Source of the DNA: CAINDI01 sp037127585
GTDB taxonomy: Bacteria; Verrucomicrobiota; Verrucomicrobiia; Palsa-1439
DNA: 64,000 nucleotides
Assembly (NCBI GenBank): GCA_037127585.1
Contig: JBAXYB010000002.1
Span: 1 to 64,000 of the forward strand
Direction: 5' to 3'
Made by a program: the position numbers and the translations under genes. Shown in pieces: positions 1 to 8,415 of the stretch. The notes below the pieces were generated by a model. That model had not been told where the DNA came from. It searched no databases and saw only the letters and a list, made by a program, of their open reading frames with translations. The first letter of the stretch is position 1. Every line of letters starts with the position of its first letter.

Positions 1-200
1 CGGCGGACGATGGCGAATTTGTCGGCGTGTTCCGCGGGGTATTTCTGGAAGTAGCCGATGGAGATCGAGTGCCGATCCCACCGGTAGAGGCGGAGGAGTG
101 GCCGGTGGCGTAGGGCGGCGGTACGCAGGAGTACTTCGTCGGTCGCCATGTTGGTGGCGGCAGCGGCGACGGGCGACTGAAGGAGATCCCAAATTTCCAC
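1..200 (-). CDS. Lipoate/octanoate ligase-like protein, N-terminus (partial)
   Basis: Only the first ~66 codons are in the window; the rest lies beyond the left edge. A GTG at 200 gives a product in which NMATDEVLLR, then RLYRWDRHSISIGYFQ and a final VRR match the N-terminus of the BPL/LplA/LipM fold (family patterns N-M-A-x-D-E-x-L-L and S-x-G-x-x-Q, leading to the RRxxGGG loop). An internal ATG at 149 would cut into the conserved NMATDE helix, so GTG is preferred. Family members attach lipoate or octanoate to the lipoyl domains of 2-oxoacid dehydrogenases and the glycine cleavage system. The catalytic lysine is outside the window, so ligase, octanoyltransferase and amidotransferase cannot be told apart. 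Confidence 0.7.
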   Translation of the reverse strand, partial: MEIWDLLQSPVAAAATNMATDEVLLRTAALRHRPLLRLYRWDRHSISIGYFQKYPAEHADKFAIVR

Positions 201-239
201 GCGGGCAGTTTAGCTGACAGCGGCGGCGCGCGCCAGCCA

Positions 240-2030
240 TCAACTCAAACCGCGCGCTTGGGGATTGGCTTTCTTATCTTTGGCGTGACAGGCTTGGAGG
301 AGGAGGTTGTCGGTGCTCGTCCGAATGGTGCTGGCCGGATTGTCGCGCAACGGCAGGATACGGAACTGGCCGTCTTCCCAACTGAGGAGTTCGAGGGCGG
401 CGGATTCGCCGGTCAAGTCGCCCCGGTTCGCGGCGATGATCTGGCCTTGTTGGAGGATGAGTTCGCCGGTGTGCTGCGCGGTTTCGAGCGAGATTTTGAC
501 GGAACGATTGCCGGCACTGAGGATTTGCACCATTTCCATGATGCCCATCTCGCGTAATGTGCCGTGCACGCCGTCGCCGCCGCTGCCGTCTTTGGTGGTA
601 TGTTGCCGGGCAATGATGCGCTGGAGTTTCATCGCCATGATTTCGACGTTGTGCGGTTTGGCGAGCCAGTCGTCGGCGCCGAGTTCGAGGGCGTATTTGA
701 CGAGATCGTTATCGGCCATGGCATGGAAGACGACCGGGATGCGTCGCAGCTCGGGGTCGGATTTCACGGTGCGCAACAATTCAAAGCCGTCGCCACGGCC
801 GGCCAGTTTGTTTTCGGTGAGCACGAGTGTGAAAGGTTGGGCGCGCAATTGTTGGAGCGCTTCTTCGACGGAGGTCGCGGTCGCAACGTGGAGGTCGCTG
901 TTTTCCAGACGTAACCGGAGCAATTGTTGATCGGCGGGATTGGGATCGACGATGAGCACAGCGGCCCAGAAGATGTTCATCGCGCTGATGGTCTGCTCGG
1001 ATTTGCGCAGGTGGATGAAGGTTTCGAGTACTTGCGGATCAAACGCGCTGGTCGCTTGCCGGCGGAGTTCGTCAATGACTTGTTCTTCGGTCTGCGCGGT
1101 GCCCGTGTTGGGGCGGCGCAGTGAATCGTAGGCGTCGGCGACCCGGAGGATGTGGCCGGCGCGACTCAAGCGGGGGTTTATTGCGTTACTATCGTCGGGT
1201 GCAATGCCGGCGGCGGTGTTGATGAGTTCGGCGATTTCAAACGGGAACTTCAGGTTACTGAGCATCTCCAGGGTCGACCGGACGGACGCATCCAATGCTT
1301 CGCTGCGCGCATACAGCGGCACCCCGATTTGCCGGTGCGTCTCCAAACTGCCGAGGTCGTGGAGGTAGGCGGCCATGGTGAGGGCGTCGAGTTCGCGGCG
1401 ATTCAAGCCGAGCTGTTGGCCGACGAGCCGGCAATGTTTCGCGACGCTGTGAGCGTGGCCGCGCGCGCCGACGTTCGCGCCTTCGAGGAGCGACATGAAC
1501 AAGTCGCCGAGTCCAAGCGTGCATTGCGACATCGATTCGTAGTCGATGACTTGGCCGAGCATGAGTTGGGTGAAATCGTCGACGATGCGGATGTTGACCT
1601 TGGTGGCGAGTTCGCGCAGGACGCGCTCGGTTTGCAGATTCAACGGCACGGATTGCCGGCGGGCGAGCAGGAAATCTGCGCCGACATCCGCGAGCGCGGT
1701 CTTGGCTTCGGCGAGGCAGGAGGCGCGGATGATGGTGTAGCCTTCGTGCTGGAGCAACCGGGAGAGCAGCCGGCGGATTTCTTCATCGCTTTCCACCAAC
1801 ACGATGGTGCCGTGCACCGCCGCACCTTCGGCGGGGTCCGTGATTAGATTGCGCGTCTTGGTCGGCGATTTGGTCTCGTGTTTATCGAACTCGAAAATGT
1901 TGGGCAGATTGAGCTTGAGCGCGCTTTCGTCGAGATCGTGGGCGGGCGCGGCGGGGGGCGGGGCTTCCGCGGTGGCGGTGGCTGGTCCGGCGGGTGCCGG
2001 CGCTTTTGCTTTCTTGGAGAAGAGTCCCAT
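240..2030 (-). CDS. Regulator with two degenerate receivers, an HD domain and a PATAN domain
   Basis: The 596-residue protein starts with an Ala/Pro-rich linker (about 1-70). A receiver-like domain follows (about 74-150), then an HD-type phosphohydrolase core with the motif LHDLG, a second receiver (about 360-475), and a C-terminal PATAN/DUF4388 domain beginning near GVHGTLREMG. In receiver 1 the phosphoacceptor strand reads ADFLLARRQ with no Asp. In receiver 2 the acceptor aligns with Glu in TLVLTENKL, while the LAKP lysine is kept. These are features of phosphorylation-independent pseudo-receivers. It lies 2 nt downstream of pilT and is probably co-transcribed, which suggests a role in type IV pilus retraction or surface behaviour (inference). 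PATAN proteins usually act as adaptors. The HD region lacks the GYP extension, so c-di-GMP hydrolysis should not be assumed. Confidence 0.75.
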   Translation of the reverse strand: MGLFSKKAKAPAPAGPATATAEAPPPAAPAHDLDESALKLNLPNIFEFDKHETKSPTKTRNLITDPAEGAAVHGTIVLVESDEEIRRLLSRLLQHEGYTIIRASCLAEAKTALADVGADFLLARRQSVPLNLQTERVLRELATKVNIRIVDDFTQLMLGQVIDYESMSQCTLGLGDLFMSLLEGANVGARGHAHSVAKHCRLVGQQLGLNRRELDALTMAAYLHDLGSLETHRQIGVPLYARSEALDASVRSTLEMLSNLKFPFEIAELINTAAGIAPDDSNAINPRLSRAGHILRVADAYDSLRRPNTGTAQTEEQVIDELRRQATSAFDPQVLETFIHLRKSEQTISAMNIFWAAVLIVDPNPADQQLLRLRLENSDLHVATATSVEEALQQLRAQPFTLVLTENKLAGRGDGFELLRTVKSDPELRRIPVVFHAMADNDLVKYALELGADDWLAKPHNVEIMAMKLQRIIARQHTTKDGSGGDGVHGTLREMGIMEMVQILSAGNRSVKISLETAQHTGELILQQGQIIAANRGDLTGESAALELLSWEDGQFRILPLRDNPASTIRTSTDNLLLQACHAKDKKANPQARGLS

Positions 2031-2032
2031 GG

Positions 2033-3121
2033 CTACGCCGCGGCGGCCGCCGCTTGGGCGGCCAAACCGTTGGTCTTCGCCGCGAGAATTTGCGGATGTT
2101 CGGAATACTTCATCGCTTCTTCGGAGGTAATGGTGCCCTTTTGCACGAGCTCGATTAAATGCTGGTCGAGTGTCTGCATGCCATCTTTACGGCCGGTGCC
2201 GATGGTCGAGACGATTTGAAACGTCTTCTGTTCGCGAATCAAACTGCGCACGGCCGGTGTCGCGATGAGCACTTCGTACGCGCCGCAGCGCCCCTTGCCG
2301 CCGGCCCGTTTTGGTAATTGCTGGGCAATGACGCCACGCAACGATTCGGCGAGCATCGTCCGGATCTGCGCCTGTTGGCCAGAGGGAAATACATCGATGA
2401 TGCGGTCAACCGTCTTGGCGGCGCTGTTGGTGTGGAGCGTCCCGAAAACCAGATGGCCGGTTTCTGCCGCGCTAATGGCGAGCTGAATCGTTTCGAGGTC
2501 GCGCATTTCGCCGACGAGAATCACGTCCGGATCTTCGCGCAACGCCGCGCGCAACGCGCTGGCAAACCCCTCAGTGTGCTCGCCAATTTCGCGTTGGCTG
2601 ATGAGCGAGCGGATCGGTTCATGCAAAAACTCCAGCGGATCTTCGAGGGTGAGGATGTGGCAATTGCTGGTCGCGTTGATGTGGTGAATCATCGACGCCA
2701 GGGTCGTGGACTTGCCGGAGCCGGTCGGGCCGGTGACGAGGACGAGACCGTGGTTGTAATCGCACATCTTCTTGAAAACCTCGGGCGCGCCAATCTCGTC
2801 GAGCGACAGCACTTTGAACGGGATGATGCGGAACGCCGCGGAGATGCCGGAGTGTTTCCGGTAATAGTTCGAGCGGAAGCGCGCGATACCGGGCGAGCTG
2901 TACGCAAAATCGAGGTCGTTGGTCTTCTCGAAGCGTTCAATCTGCTTCTCCGTCAGCACCTCGTACAACATCGGCCGCAACACCTCGTCGGTCAGCGGCG
3001 GATAATCCACCTTTTTTAACGTCCCATGCAACCGCAACATCGGCGGCGCGCCGACCGACAAATGCATATCGGACGCCCCTTGGTCGCGCATTTCTTTGAA
3101 AAAAGCATCAAGTCTGGCCAT
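2033..3121 (-). CDS. pilT: Type IV pilus retraction ATPase PilT
   Basis: PilT is the hexameric cytoplasmic ATPase that depolymerises type IV pili for twitching motility and DNA uptake. The sequence shows the N-terminal PAS-like domain (ASDMHLSVG), Walker A GPTGSGKST at about 131-139, the Asp box with ILTLEDPLE, Walker B with VILVGEMRD, and a His box near HLVFGTLHT. The length of 362 aa is typical. A longer frame back to 3205 is open, but it would overlap leuC on the other strand. The ATG at 3121 gives MARLDAFFKEM, the usual PilT start, and leaves 77 bp for divergent promoters. A TAAACT -10-like hexamer ends 7 nt before this ATG. The C-terminus ends in an Ala run. No pilB, pilC or pilin gene is nearby. 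Confidence 0.93.
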   Translation of the reverse strand: MARLDAFFKEMRDQGASDMHLSVGAPPMLRLHGTLKKVDYPPLTDEVLRPMLYEVLTEKQIERFEKTNDLDFAYSSPGIARFRSNYYRKHSGISAAFRIIPFKVLSLDEIGAPEVFKKMCDYNHGLVLVTGPTGSGKSTTLASMIHHINATSNCHILTLEDPLEFLHEPIRSLISQREIGEHTEGFASALRAALREDPDVILVGEMRDLETIQLAISAAETGHLVFGTLHTNSAAKTVDRIIDVFPSGQQAQIRTMLAESLRGVIAQQLPKRAGGKGRCGAYEVLIATPAVRSLIREQKTFQIVSTIGTGRKDGMQTLDQHLIELVQKGTITSEEAMKYSEHPQILAAKTNGLAAQAAAAAA

Positions 3122-3161
3122 ACCGGCTAGTTTAAGCAGGGCATGTGCCGTGATTTCTCGG

Positions 3162-3190
3162 TTGCGCCCAAGCAGTTCCACGCGTATTTT
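3162..3190 (+). promoter_or_regulatory. Putative sigma-70 promoter of leuC-sixA (leaderless type)
   Basis: TTGCGC (3162-3167), a 17-bp spacer and TATTTT (3185-3190). The -10 ends 8 nt before the GTG at 3199, so the predicted transcript would start at or 1-2 nt before the start codon. No Shine-Dalgarno sequence is visible before the GTG. Confidence 0.45.
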
Positions 3191-3198
3191 CTCGCTCC

Positions 3199-4554
3199 GT
3201 GACACTTACAGAAAAGATTATGGCCCGCGCCTCGGGCAAAACAACCGTCAAACCCGGCGACAATGTCTGGGTTAATGTCGACGTCTTGATGACCCACGAC
3301 GTATGCGGCCCCGGCACGATTGGCGTTTTTAAGCGCGAATTCGGCGCGGATGCCAAAGTTTGGGACAAGAACAAAATTGTCATCATCCCCGACCACTACA
3401 TTTTCACCGCCGACTCCAAGTCGAACCGGAACGTGGACATCTTGCGCGATTTTGTCCGCGAACAGGGCCTCCAGTATTTCTACGACGTGATCGACGACCC
3501 AAACGGTCACTGGGTTTTCGATGCCGTCAAAGGTCCGATGAAACGCCAGTACGGCGACAGTTTTGCCGGCGTTTGCCACACGGCGCTCGCCGCCAAAGGT
3601 CACACCCGCCCCGGTGAGATTCTCCTCGGGACCGACTCCCACACCTGCATGGCCGGCGCGTTCGGCGAATTCGCGACCGGCATTGGCAACACCGATGCCG
3701 GTTTCGTCCTCGGCACCGGTAAGCTCCTCTTGAAAGTGCCGGAAACGATGCGCTTCCGGCTCGAAGGCAAAATGCAAAAGGGCGTGATGGCCAAAGACAT
3801 CATCCTCCACGTCATCGGCGACATCGGGTTCGACGGCGCGACGTACCGGGCGATGCAGTTTGATGGGCCGGGCGCGAGTTCATTGAACATGGACGACCGG
3901 ATGACCATCGCCAACATGGCCATCGAAGCCGGGGGCAAGAACGGCATCTTCGAGCCTGACCAAACAACCTTCGACTACGTCAACGAACGCACGAAATTCA
4001 ACGGCACTAAAACCGCCTACGACCCGATCTTCTGCGACAAAGTGCAGTCGTTCTTCTACGACAAAACCTTCGACCTCACCCAACTCGAACCGACCGTCGC
4101 CTGCCACCCGAACCCCGGCGTGCGCAAGCTCGCCAAAGAACTCGGCAACATCACCCTCGACCGCGCCTACATCGGCTCATGCACGGGCGGAAAATCCAGC
4201 GATTTTTTCGCTTTCGCGCAGATCGTCAAAGGCAAGAAGGTCAAGATCGACACGTTCGGCGTGCCGGCCACCCCCGAAGTCATCGCCGACCTCCACGCCG
4301 GCAACATCTGGCAAATCCTCGTGGATGCCGGCGTGCAGATGTCGGAGAATCCCGGCTGCGCCGCCTGTCTCGGCGGACCGGCCGACACGTTTGGCCGCAT
4401 GAACAAACCGATGAAATGCATCAGTGCGACCAACCGCAATTTCCCCGGCCGCATGGGCCATCTCGAATCGCAGGTATTCCTCGCCAGCCCCTACACCGTC
4501 GCCGCCAGCGCATTAACCGGTAAGATTACGGATCCGCGCGAATACTTGAGTTGA
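3199..4554 (+). CDS. leuC: 3-isopropylmalate dehydratase large subunit (aconitase family)
   Basis: Large subunit of the [4Fe-4S] hydro-lyase that isomerises 2- to 3-isopropylmalate in leucine synthesis, working with the LeuD small subunit. The 451-aa length and the HACN/LeuC2 (archaeal-type) character fit. The cluster ligands are visible in IGSCTGGKSSDF and in NPGCAACLGG, and the substrate loop in FPGRMGHLES. The GTG at 3199 is chosen because MTLTEKIMARASGK matches the conserved N-terminus of the family; the ATG at 3220 would remove it. The small subunit is not adjacent but lies at 61349 on the same strand, which is unusual. Homoaconitase cannot be fully excluded, but the paired LeuD favours leucine synthesis. 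The stop codon overlaps the sixA start as TGATG. Confidence 0.9.
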   Translation: MTLTEKIMARASGKTTVKPGDNVWVNVDVLMTHDVCGPGTIGVFKREFGADAKVWDKNKIVIIPDHYIFTADSKSNRNVDILRDFVREQGLQYFYDVIDDPNGHWVFDAVKGPMKRQYGDSFAGVCHTALAAKGHTRPGEILLGTDSHTCMAGAFGEFATGIGNTDAGFVLGTGKLLLKVPETMRFRLEGKMQKGVMAKDIILHVIGDIGFDGATYRAMQFDGPGASSLNMDDRMTIANMAIEAGGKNGIFEPDQTTFDYVNERTKFNGTKTAYDPIFCDKVQSFFYDKTFDLTQLEPTVACHPNPGVRKLAKELGNITLDRAYIGSCTGGKSSDFFAFAQIVKGKKVKIDTFGVPATPEVIADLHAGNIWQILVDAGVQMSENPGCAACLGGPADTFGRMNKPMKCISATNRNFPGRMGHLESQVFLASPYTVAASALTGKITDPREYLS

Positions 4555-5039
4555 TGAAACTCTATTTCCTCCGGCACGCCACAGCGACCGACATCGCGCC
4601 GACGGACGAAGCCCGTGCCTTGACGCCGCACGGCGAAGCCGAGGCCAAAAGCGCCGGTCTCGCGCTCGGCAAACTCGGCGCAAAATTGACGCACATCGGA
4701 TGCAGTCCACTCCTCCGCGCCCGGCAAACCGCGGCGATCGTCGCGACGACACTCCAGTTTGCCGGCAAGGTTGAGCCACTGGAGGAACTCGTCAACGGCG
4801 CGCCCACGCTGCTGTTGCTGCAAGCGATCAAAGCGCGGACTGGCGTCAAAGAAATGTTACTCGTCGGTCACATGCCGAGTCTGGCCGGCCATTTAAGCGA
4901 ACTGGTTTTCGAAATCCCGGCATCACGCGCCGGATTTACTCCCGCCGGCGCCGCGTGTGTTGAGTTGGCCCACCTGAAACTCAACGCCGGCCGGCTGCTC
5001 TGGTTCAAGCCGCACAGCGAGCTGGCGAAATCCGCCTGA
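4554..5039 (+). CDS. sixA: Phosphohistidine phosphatase SixA
   Basis: A histidine-phosphatase-superfamily protein of 161 aa, the usual size of SixA, which removes phosphate from histidine in phosphotransfer proteins. The catalytic RHG-type motif is LRHATATD at the N-terminus (His at residue 8). The second arginine/histidine sites are in SPLLRARQTA and LLVGHMPSL. The ATG overlaps the leuC stop (TGATG), indicating translational coupling. The preceding TTG is less likely as a start. The link to leuC is probably only operon sharing. Natural substrates of SixA proteins outside enterobacteria are poorly known. Confidence 0.85.
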   Translation: MKLYFLRHATATDIAPTDEARALTPHGEAEAKSAGLALGKLGAKLTHIGCSPLLRARQTAAIVATTLQFAGKVEPLEELVNGAPTLLLLQAIKARTGVKEMLLVGHMPSLAGHLSELVFEIPASRAGFTPAGAACVELAHLKLNAGRLLWFKPHSELAKSA

Positions 5040-5132
5040 GCCAGAGCGCAACACCGACGGCTCAAGCATCGAGGACAATTGGGAATTGATATGCTCCCCG
5101 AAAACTGATCCATTCAAACACGAGCTGGGACT

Positions 5133-5177
5133 GACGAACCGTCAGATCGCTGCCTTAAACCACTCGGCCATCCCTCC
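5133..5177 (-). pseudogene. tRNA-Ser-like 5' half, probable relic
   Basis: Read on the minus strand, the segment begins GGAGGGATGGCCGAGTGG and continues TTTAAGGCAGCGATCTGA. That is a plausible acceptor 5' strand and a complete D arm with a B-type box (TGGCNNAGTGG), as in class II tRNAs (Ser/Leu). After the D arm no convincing anticodon arm, T arm (GTTCGANTC) or matching acceptor 3' strand TCCCTCC follows within 100 nt. I read it as a truncated tRNA or an integration scar rather than a working gene. Chance resemblance is possible. The rest of 5040-5224 holds no gene that I can support, only a small CGCGAG/CTCGCG hairpin near 5190-5206. Confidence 0.35.
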
Positions 5178-5224
5178 TGCCGCGTGGACGCGAGCCACTC
5201 GCGCGGGTTCTTTCAAGACGAGAA

Positions 5225-5623
5225 CTACTCCCATGCGCCGGACCGGCGCGCTTGTTTCTTCGCGCCGTGCTTGGACTTGTCATCGAGCATCCGCGCTTTC
5301 GCGCGCCGACTGCGTTTGCGCTTTTGCCGGCGGATCCGTTCGCGCTCGGCAACCTCGGCGGCAACAAAACCTTTTTGTCGGCCTTCGATTTTGTCGAGCA
5401 ACAGCCGGCGCGCAAGAAACCGATTCAAACCTTGTTGCCGGGTTTCCTGACATTTGACCTGAATGCCGGTCGGACGATGGAGCAACATCACGCAGGATGA
5501 CACCTTGTTGACGTTCTGGCCGCCGTGACCACCGGAGCGGACGAAGGATTCTTCGATGTCCGCCTCCCGCACGCCGAGCGCGGCCATTCGCTGGGTGAGT
5601 TGGAGTTGTTTCTCGGGGTTCAT
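5225..5623 (-). CDS. Class I release-factor-like protein (GGQ domain only)
   Basis: A 132-aa protein made of the RF-1 catalytic domain alone. SGGHGGQNVNKV carries the GGQ that triggers peptidyl-tRNA hydrolysis in the ribosomal P site. A strongly basic C-terminal tail (RRQKRKRSRRAKAR) follows, as in ArfB/YaeJ and MTRFR-type ribosome-rescue factors that lack codon-recognition domains. The inserted His in GGHGGQ is characteristic of this small release-factor-like family, not of RF1/RF2. It is the last gene of a three-gene operon and its start overlaps the upstream stop (ATGA). A ribosome-rescue role is inferred from domain architecture. Confidence 0.75.
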   Translation of the reverse strand: MNPEKQLQLTQRMAALGVREADIEESFVRSGGHGGQNVNKVSSCVMLLHRPTGIQVKCQETRQQGLNRFLARRLLLDKIEGRQKGFVAAEVAERERIRRQKRKRSRRAKARMLDDKSKHGAKKQARRSGAWE

Positions 5624-6078
5624 CGAACGGAGATGATTTTATAATCCTGGGCGTGAAACTTGAACCGGTCGCCGACCTTCTTGCTGATGAGTTGCTGGCC
5701 GATCGGCGATTCGGGCGTGATGACGAACACGTCTTTGACTTCGATCCCCCCGGCTTTGGGACCGATGAAATACCACATCCGCTCGCCGCGCACTTCGAGT
5801 TCGACGAGGGCGGTGATGGCAATCGGCGACGCGGCGGTGAATTTTGCGAGCGTGAGCGCTTGATAAGCCGCCAACGCTTCTTCGGTCGCGGTGGCTTGCC
5901 GGGCTTGGGAACTGGCGAGGTAGGCGGTTTCGAGGCCGCGCGTGTCGTATTGGTCTTCGGCTTTGTTTTGTTCGTCCGAGGCGTCGGCGTGCATCGCGCG
6001 CGAGGCGCCGACCAACATCTCCAGCTCATCGCCGAGATGTTTGAAGACGTGTTGGAGGATGGCGTTTTTGGAAATCAT
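5620..6078 (-). CDS. GreA/GreB-family transcription elongation factor-like protein
   Basis: 152 aa. The N-terminal half is helical and acidic (HADASDEQNKAEDQYDTRG), like the coiled coil of Gre factors that enters the RNA polymerase secondary channel. The C-terminal half (about 85-150) resembles the FKBP-like Gre domain and contains VFVITPESPIGQQLISKKVG, the classic SPIGxALLGKxxGD region. The frame is open further upstream, but the ATG at 6078 overlaps the rdgC-like stop as ATGA and starts at the natural N-terminus, so it is chosen. True Gre factors rescue backtracked polymerase. This YDTRGLE-containing subfamily is divergent and its function may differ. Confidence 0.75.
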   Translation of the reverse strand: MISKNAILQHVFKHLGDELEMLVGASRAMHADASDEQNKAEDQYDTRGLETAYLASSQARQATATEEALAAYQALTLAKFTAASPIAITALVELEVRGERMWYFIGPKAGGIEVKDVFVITPESPIGQQLISKKVGDRFKFHAQDYKIISVR

Positions 6079-7178
6079 CGGCGGGTCGAGCGATCGGCGG
6101 CCCATTGGTGAATTTCTTTTTGAGCGGCGTTCCATTTTTTTGCGTCACTGCGTTCAGCCAGAAACCGGTCGAACAACTCCAAGAGTATACACCGGAACGC
6201 GTCGAGTTTGAGCAGCCGATCTTGGAAACGGGAAACGGGTTCGAGGACTTCCTTCGGCTCCGGCATCTTGAGCGACCGGAAGACGAACAGTTCGGTGTCA
6301 AACGACACCGACCACGCCTCATCGGCGCGGGCGATCAAGAGTTTGGCGCGGCGCAGTTTTTTGCCGCTGAGCAGCGCGGTCTTGGCTTCGGCGCTGACCG
6401 TCGGCAACCCTTTGCGCAATGTGATTTCGTGCGCGCCCGCGCCGGCCCGCGTGAACAGCAGCGGCCCTTCCAAAGCCACGCCGACGTCGCCAAATTCCTT
6501 GCTTTTGAAAATCCCGCCGCGCGCTTCGGAGACGAACCAGACCCACGTCAGGAAATCGAGGCCGGGCGCGTCTTCCATTTCTTCGTCCATCACCTCGGGC
6601 GAGAAACTGGTCCGCGCCCAATCCCGCACGTCCACCCGCTGGCGCTCGGCTGCCGCGGTGGCGACGCCGACCGGGATGAGTTTGATGCCGGTCGTGTTGT
6701 GAAAGTGAAAAGTGAAAACATCCGTCTGACTCTCCGACAACGCGCCGGCATACACCAAGCGGGCGCGCGCGTCGTAGACAAAGGGAATTCCTTTCAGCGT
6801 TGGCGGCATGTCCGGCAGGAGGCGGCTCAAGATTTGTTTGCGAATCTCGCTCCGGGTTTTGCGGTCGACGAACGGCTTGTTCTCCGCGCGCATGTAGGCG
6901 ACTTCTTCGAGCATGCACTCGGCGCGCAGCAACGACGTCGGCACCTTGCGTTCGGCTTTCAGCAAGACCAGGCGCAAATAGCCGGCGTAGATCGCATTGT
7001 CCTCTGTGATGGGTACGTCGAGTAAATGCCGGCCGCCAACCCAACCTTGGGCGACTTCGATGCCGATGGATTTCAACGGCGGCGCGGCGTGTTTGGCGAA
7101 CCGCTCCACCGCATCTTGCGGCAGCGGGTGCGCGAGATAAAACATCCGGAATGCGACTGATCCTGATTCAAATGACAT
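6075..7178 (-). CDS. rdgC: RdgC-like recombination-associated protein
   Basis: 367 aa. The central segment with KAERKVPTSLLRAE, YMRAENKPFVDRKTRSEIRK and LLPDMPPTL resembles the RdgC core (helices with vxxE-x-K-x-xR repeats and the LLPxA segment). RdgC forms a ring dimer on DNA that limits RecA access. A good ribosome-binding site (GAAGGAAA, 7 nt spacing) precedes the ATG at 7178. It heads an operon with the greA-like and release-factor-like genes, both coupled through ATGA overlaps, an unusual grouping of genome and translation maintenance functions. Outside Proteobacteria the family is divergent, so the assignment rests on the middle of the protein. Confidence 0.6.
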   Translation of the reverse strand: MSFESGSVAFRMFYLAHPLPQDAVERFAKHAAPPLKSIGIEVAQGWVGGRHLLDVPITEDNAIYAGYLRLVLLKAERKVPTSLLRAECMLEEVAYMRAENKPFVDRKTRSEIRKQILSRLLPDMPPTLKGIPFVYDARARLVYAGALSESQTDVFTFHFHNTTGIKLIPVGVATAAAERQRVDVRDWARTSFSPEVMDEEMEDAPGLDFLTWVWFVSEARGGIFKSKEFGDVGVALEGPLLFTRAGAGAHEITLRKGLPTVSAEAKTALLSGKKLRRAKLLIARADEAWSVSFDTELFVFRSLKMPEPKEVLEPVSRFQDRLLKLDAFRCILLELFDRFLAERSDAKKWNAAQKEIHQWAADRSTRR

Positions 7179-7247
7179 GCAAATTTCCTTCGGGTGAAGC
7201 GCGGCTTATACCACGAGATGCCCCGGGGACGAAAGGAAACGTGCCGG

Positions 7248-7844
7248 CTAGTCGACCGCGACGTAGACGATCCAGTTGGAGAAAATCAAGATCTGGTTGG
7301 CGCCCGCGTGGAATGGGACTTCCACCCGGTCCGCATCGGGATGATAACCGCGCAGTTCCTTGCCTTGCCACACGAGGTTGCCATTCACCCAGACCGCGAA
7401 TCCGGGCGAGCCCCCCAACTGTAAAGTCGCTTTCTTTTCGCTCGCCGCATTAACGATGGTGAGCGCGAAGGCGCCCGTCGTTGTCGAGGCCATGCCGGGG
7501 TGCGTGGGGACAACGACCTGCCCTAATGGCATGACGCCGCCGCGTTGAATCCAACATTCCTGCCACCAACTGGTCTGGGCGGCTTCCGATTCCCGGTCAA
7601 ACTTCCGCCAGCCGGCTTTGAGCAGATCCGTTTCAGCGGGAAGTTCCGGCACGGGTGGATAGGGCGTCCCGGCTTTCCAAGGTGTGGCCGGCGCGATGGA
7701 CCACTCGGTCAACATTCCCGGCTCGACGGAAACTTTCTCGATGAGCGGGGCCGAGCAACCGAGCGCATCGAGCACCGCGCGACCCAGCGTCCGCCAGCCG
7801 TTCTTCGTATGATGGACGCCGTCCGGTCCCCAGAGAATCTACGC
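7248..7844 (-). pseudogene. SGNH-hydrolase-like protein, C-terminal remnant
   Basis: The open stretch ends at a TGA (7248) and begins after an in-frame TAG near 7842-7844. It encodes ILWGPDGVHHTKNGWRTLGR and then about 175 residues containing VWVNGNLVWQGKELRG. The DGVHHTKNGW segment matches block V (D-x-x-H) of SGNH/GDSL esterases. The Ser-containing block I and the other N-terminal blocks are absent, so at least half the enzyme is missing. The tail resembles a carbohydrate-binding-like beta module. It is truncated exactly where the neighbouring polysaccharide-deacetylase remnant, transcribed in the opposite direction, is also truncated. Probably non-functional. Confidence 0.65.
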
Positions 7845-7920
7845 CGACTCCGCCGGCGGCGTTCGCCGGTCGGAGACAGCGTTCGCCTCGGCGATTGACG
7901 CCGCGCGCGTCCCGAGTCGG

Positions 7921-8415
7921 ATCTTTGGGGTCCAAGATGCCGGGCGGGATGGCGAGCATCTGGAGCAGATACCGGCGGACCAGGTGGCGTGGGAGTTGGC
8001 GGAAAGTCGGAAACAGTTGGAGGATTTATTCCAGCGCCCCATCCGCGGCTTCGCCTATCCGTACAGCACGTACAGTCCGTCTGTGAAAGAGGAAGTTCGC
8101 CGGTAAGGCTCCGTCTACGCGCGGACGGCTATTCCCGGCCCCGAGTACGCCGTCGCACCGATCAACGTCCCCTCGGTCTTTCCACCCACTGACCCCATGG
8201 AGTTTGGGACCACGACACATCGGTTGAACCCGCGCATTTGGGACGAGTTTAACCACACGAAGGTCACCGGCGGCGTGTTTCATTTCTGGGGACACAGTTA
8301 CGAATTCTTGAACGAAACGATGTGGAAAGAATTTGAAGCGAAGCGCGCCCGGCTCAGCGCCGATCCGGACGTTCGCTGGATGACCAACCTCGATCTCTTC
8401 AACGAACCGCGATAA
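7921..8415 (+). pseudogene. Polysaccharide deacetylase-like remnant with in-frame stop
   Basis: One reading frame from about 7921 to the TAA at 8413-8415 encodes LAESRKQLEDLFQRPIRGFA, YPYSTYSPSVKEEVRR, a TAA stop at 8104, then GSVYARTAIPG and GVFHFWGHSYEFLNE. The RGFAYPY and FHFWGHSYE blocks are the C-terminal half of a NodB-type carbohydrate esterase domain. The N-terminal half with the catalytic TFDDG motif is missing. Both the loss of the 5' part and the internal stop show decay. The last 17 nt overlap the 3' end of the opposite-strand oxidoreductase. A short start at 8197 could still yield a 72-aa fragment of no obvious use. Confidence 0.7.
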
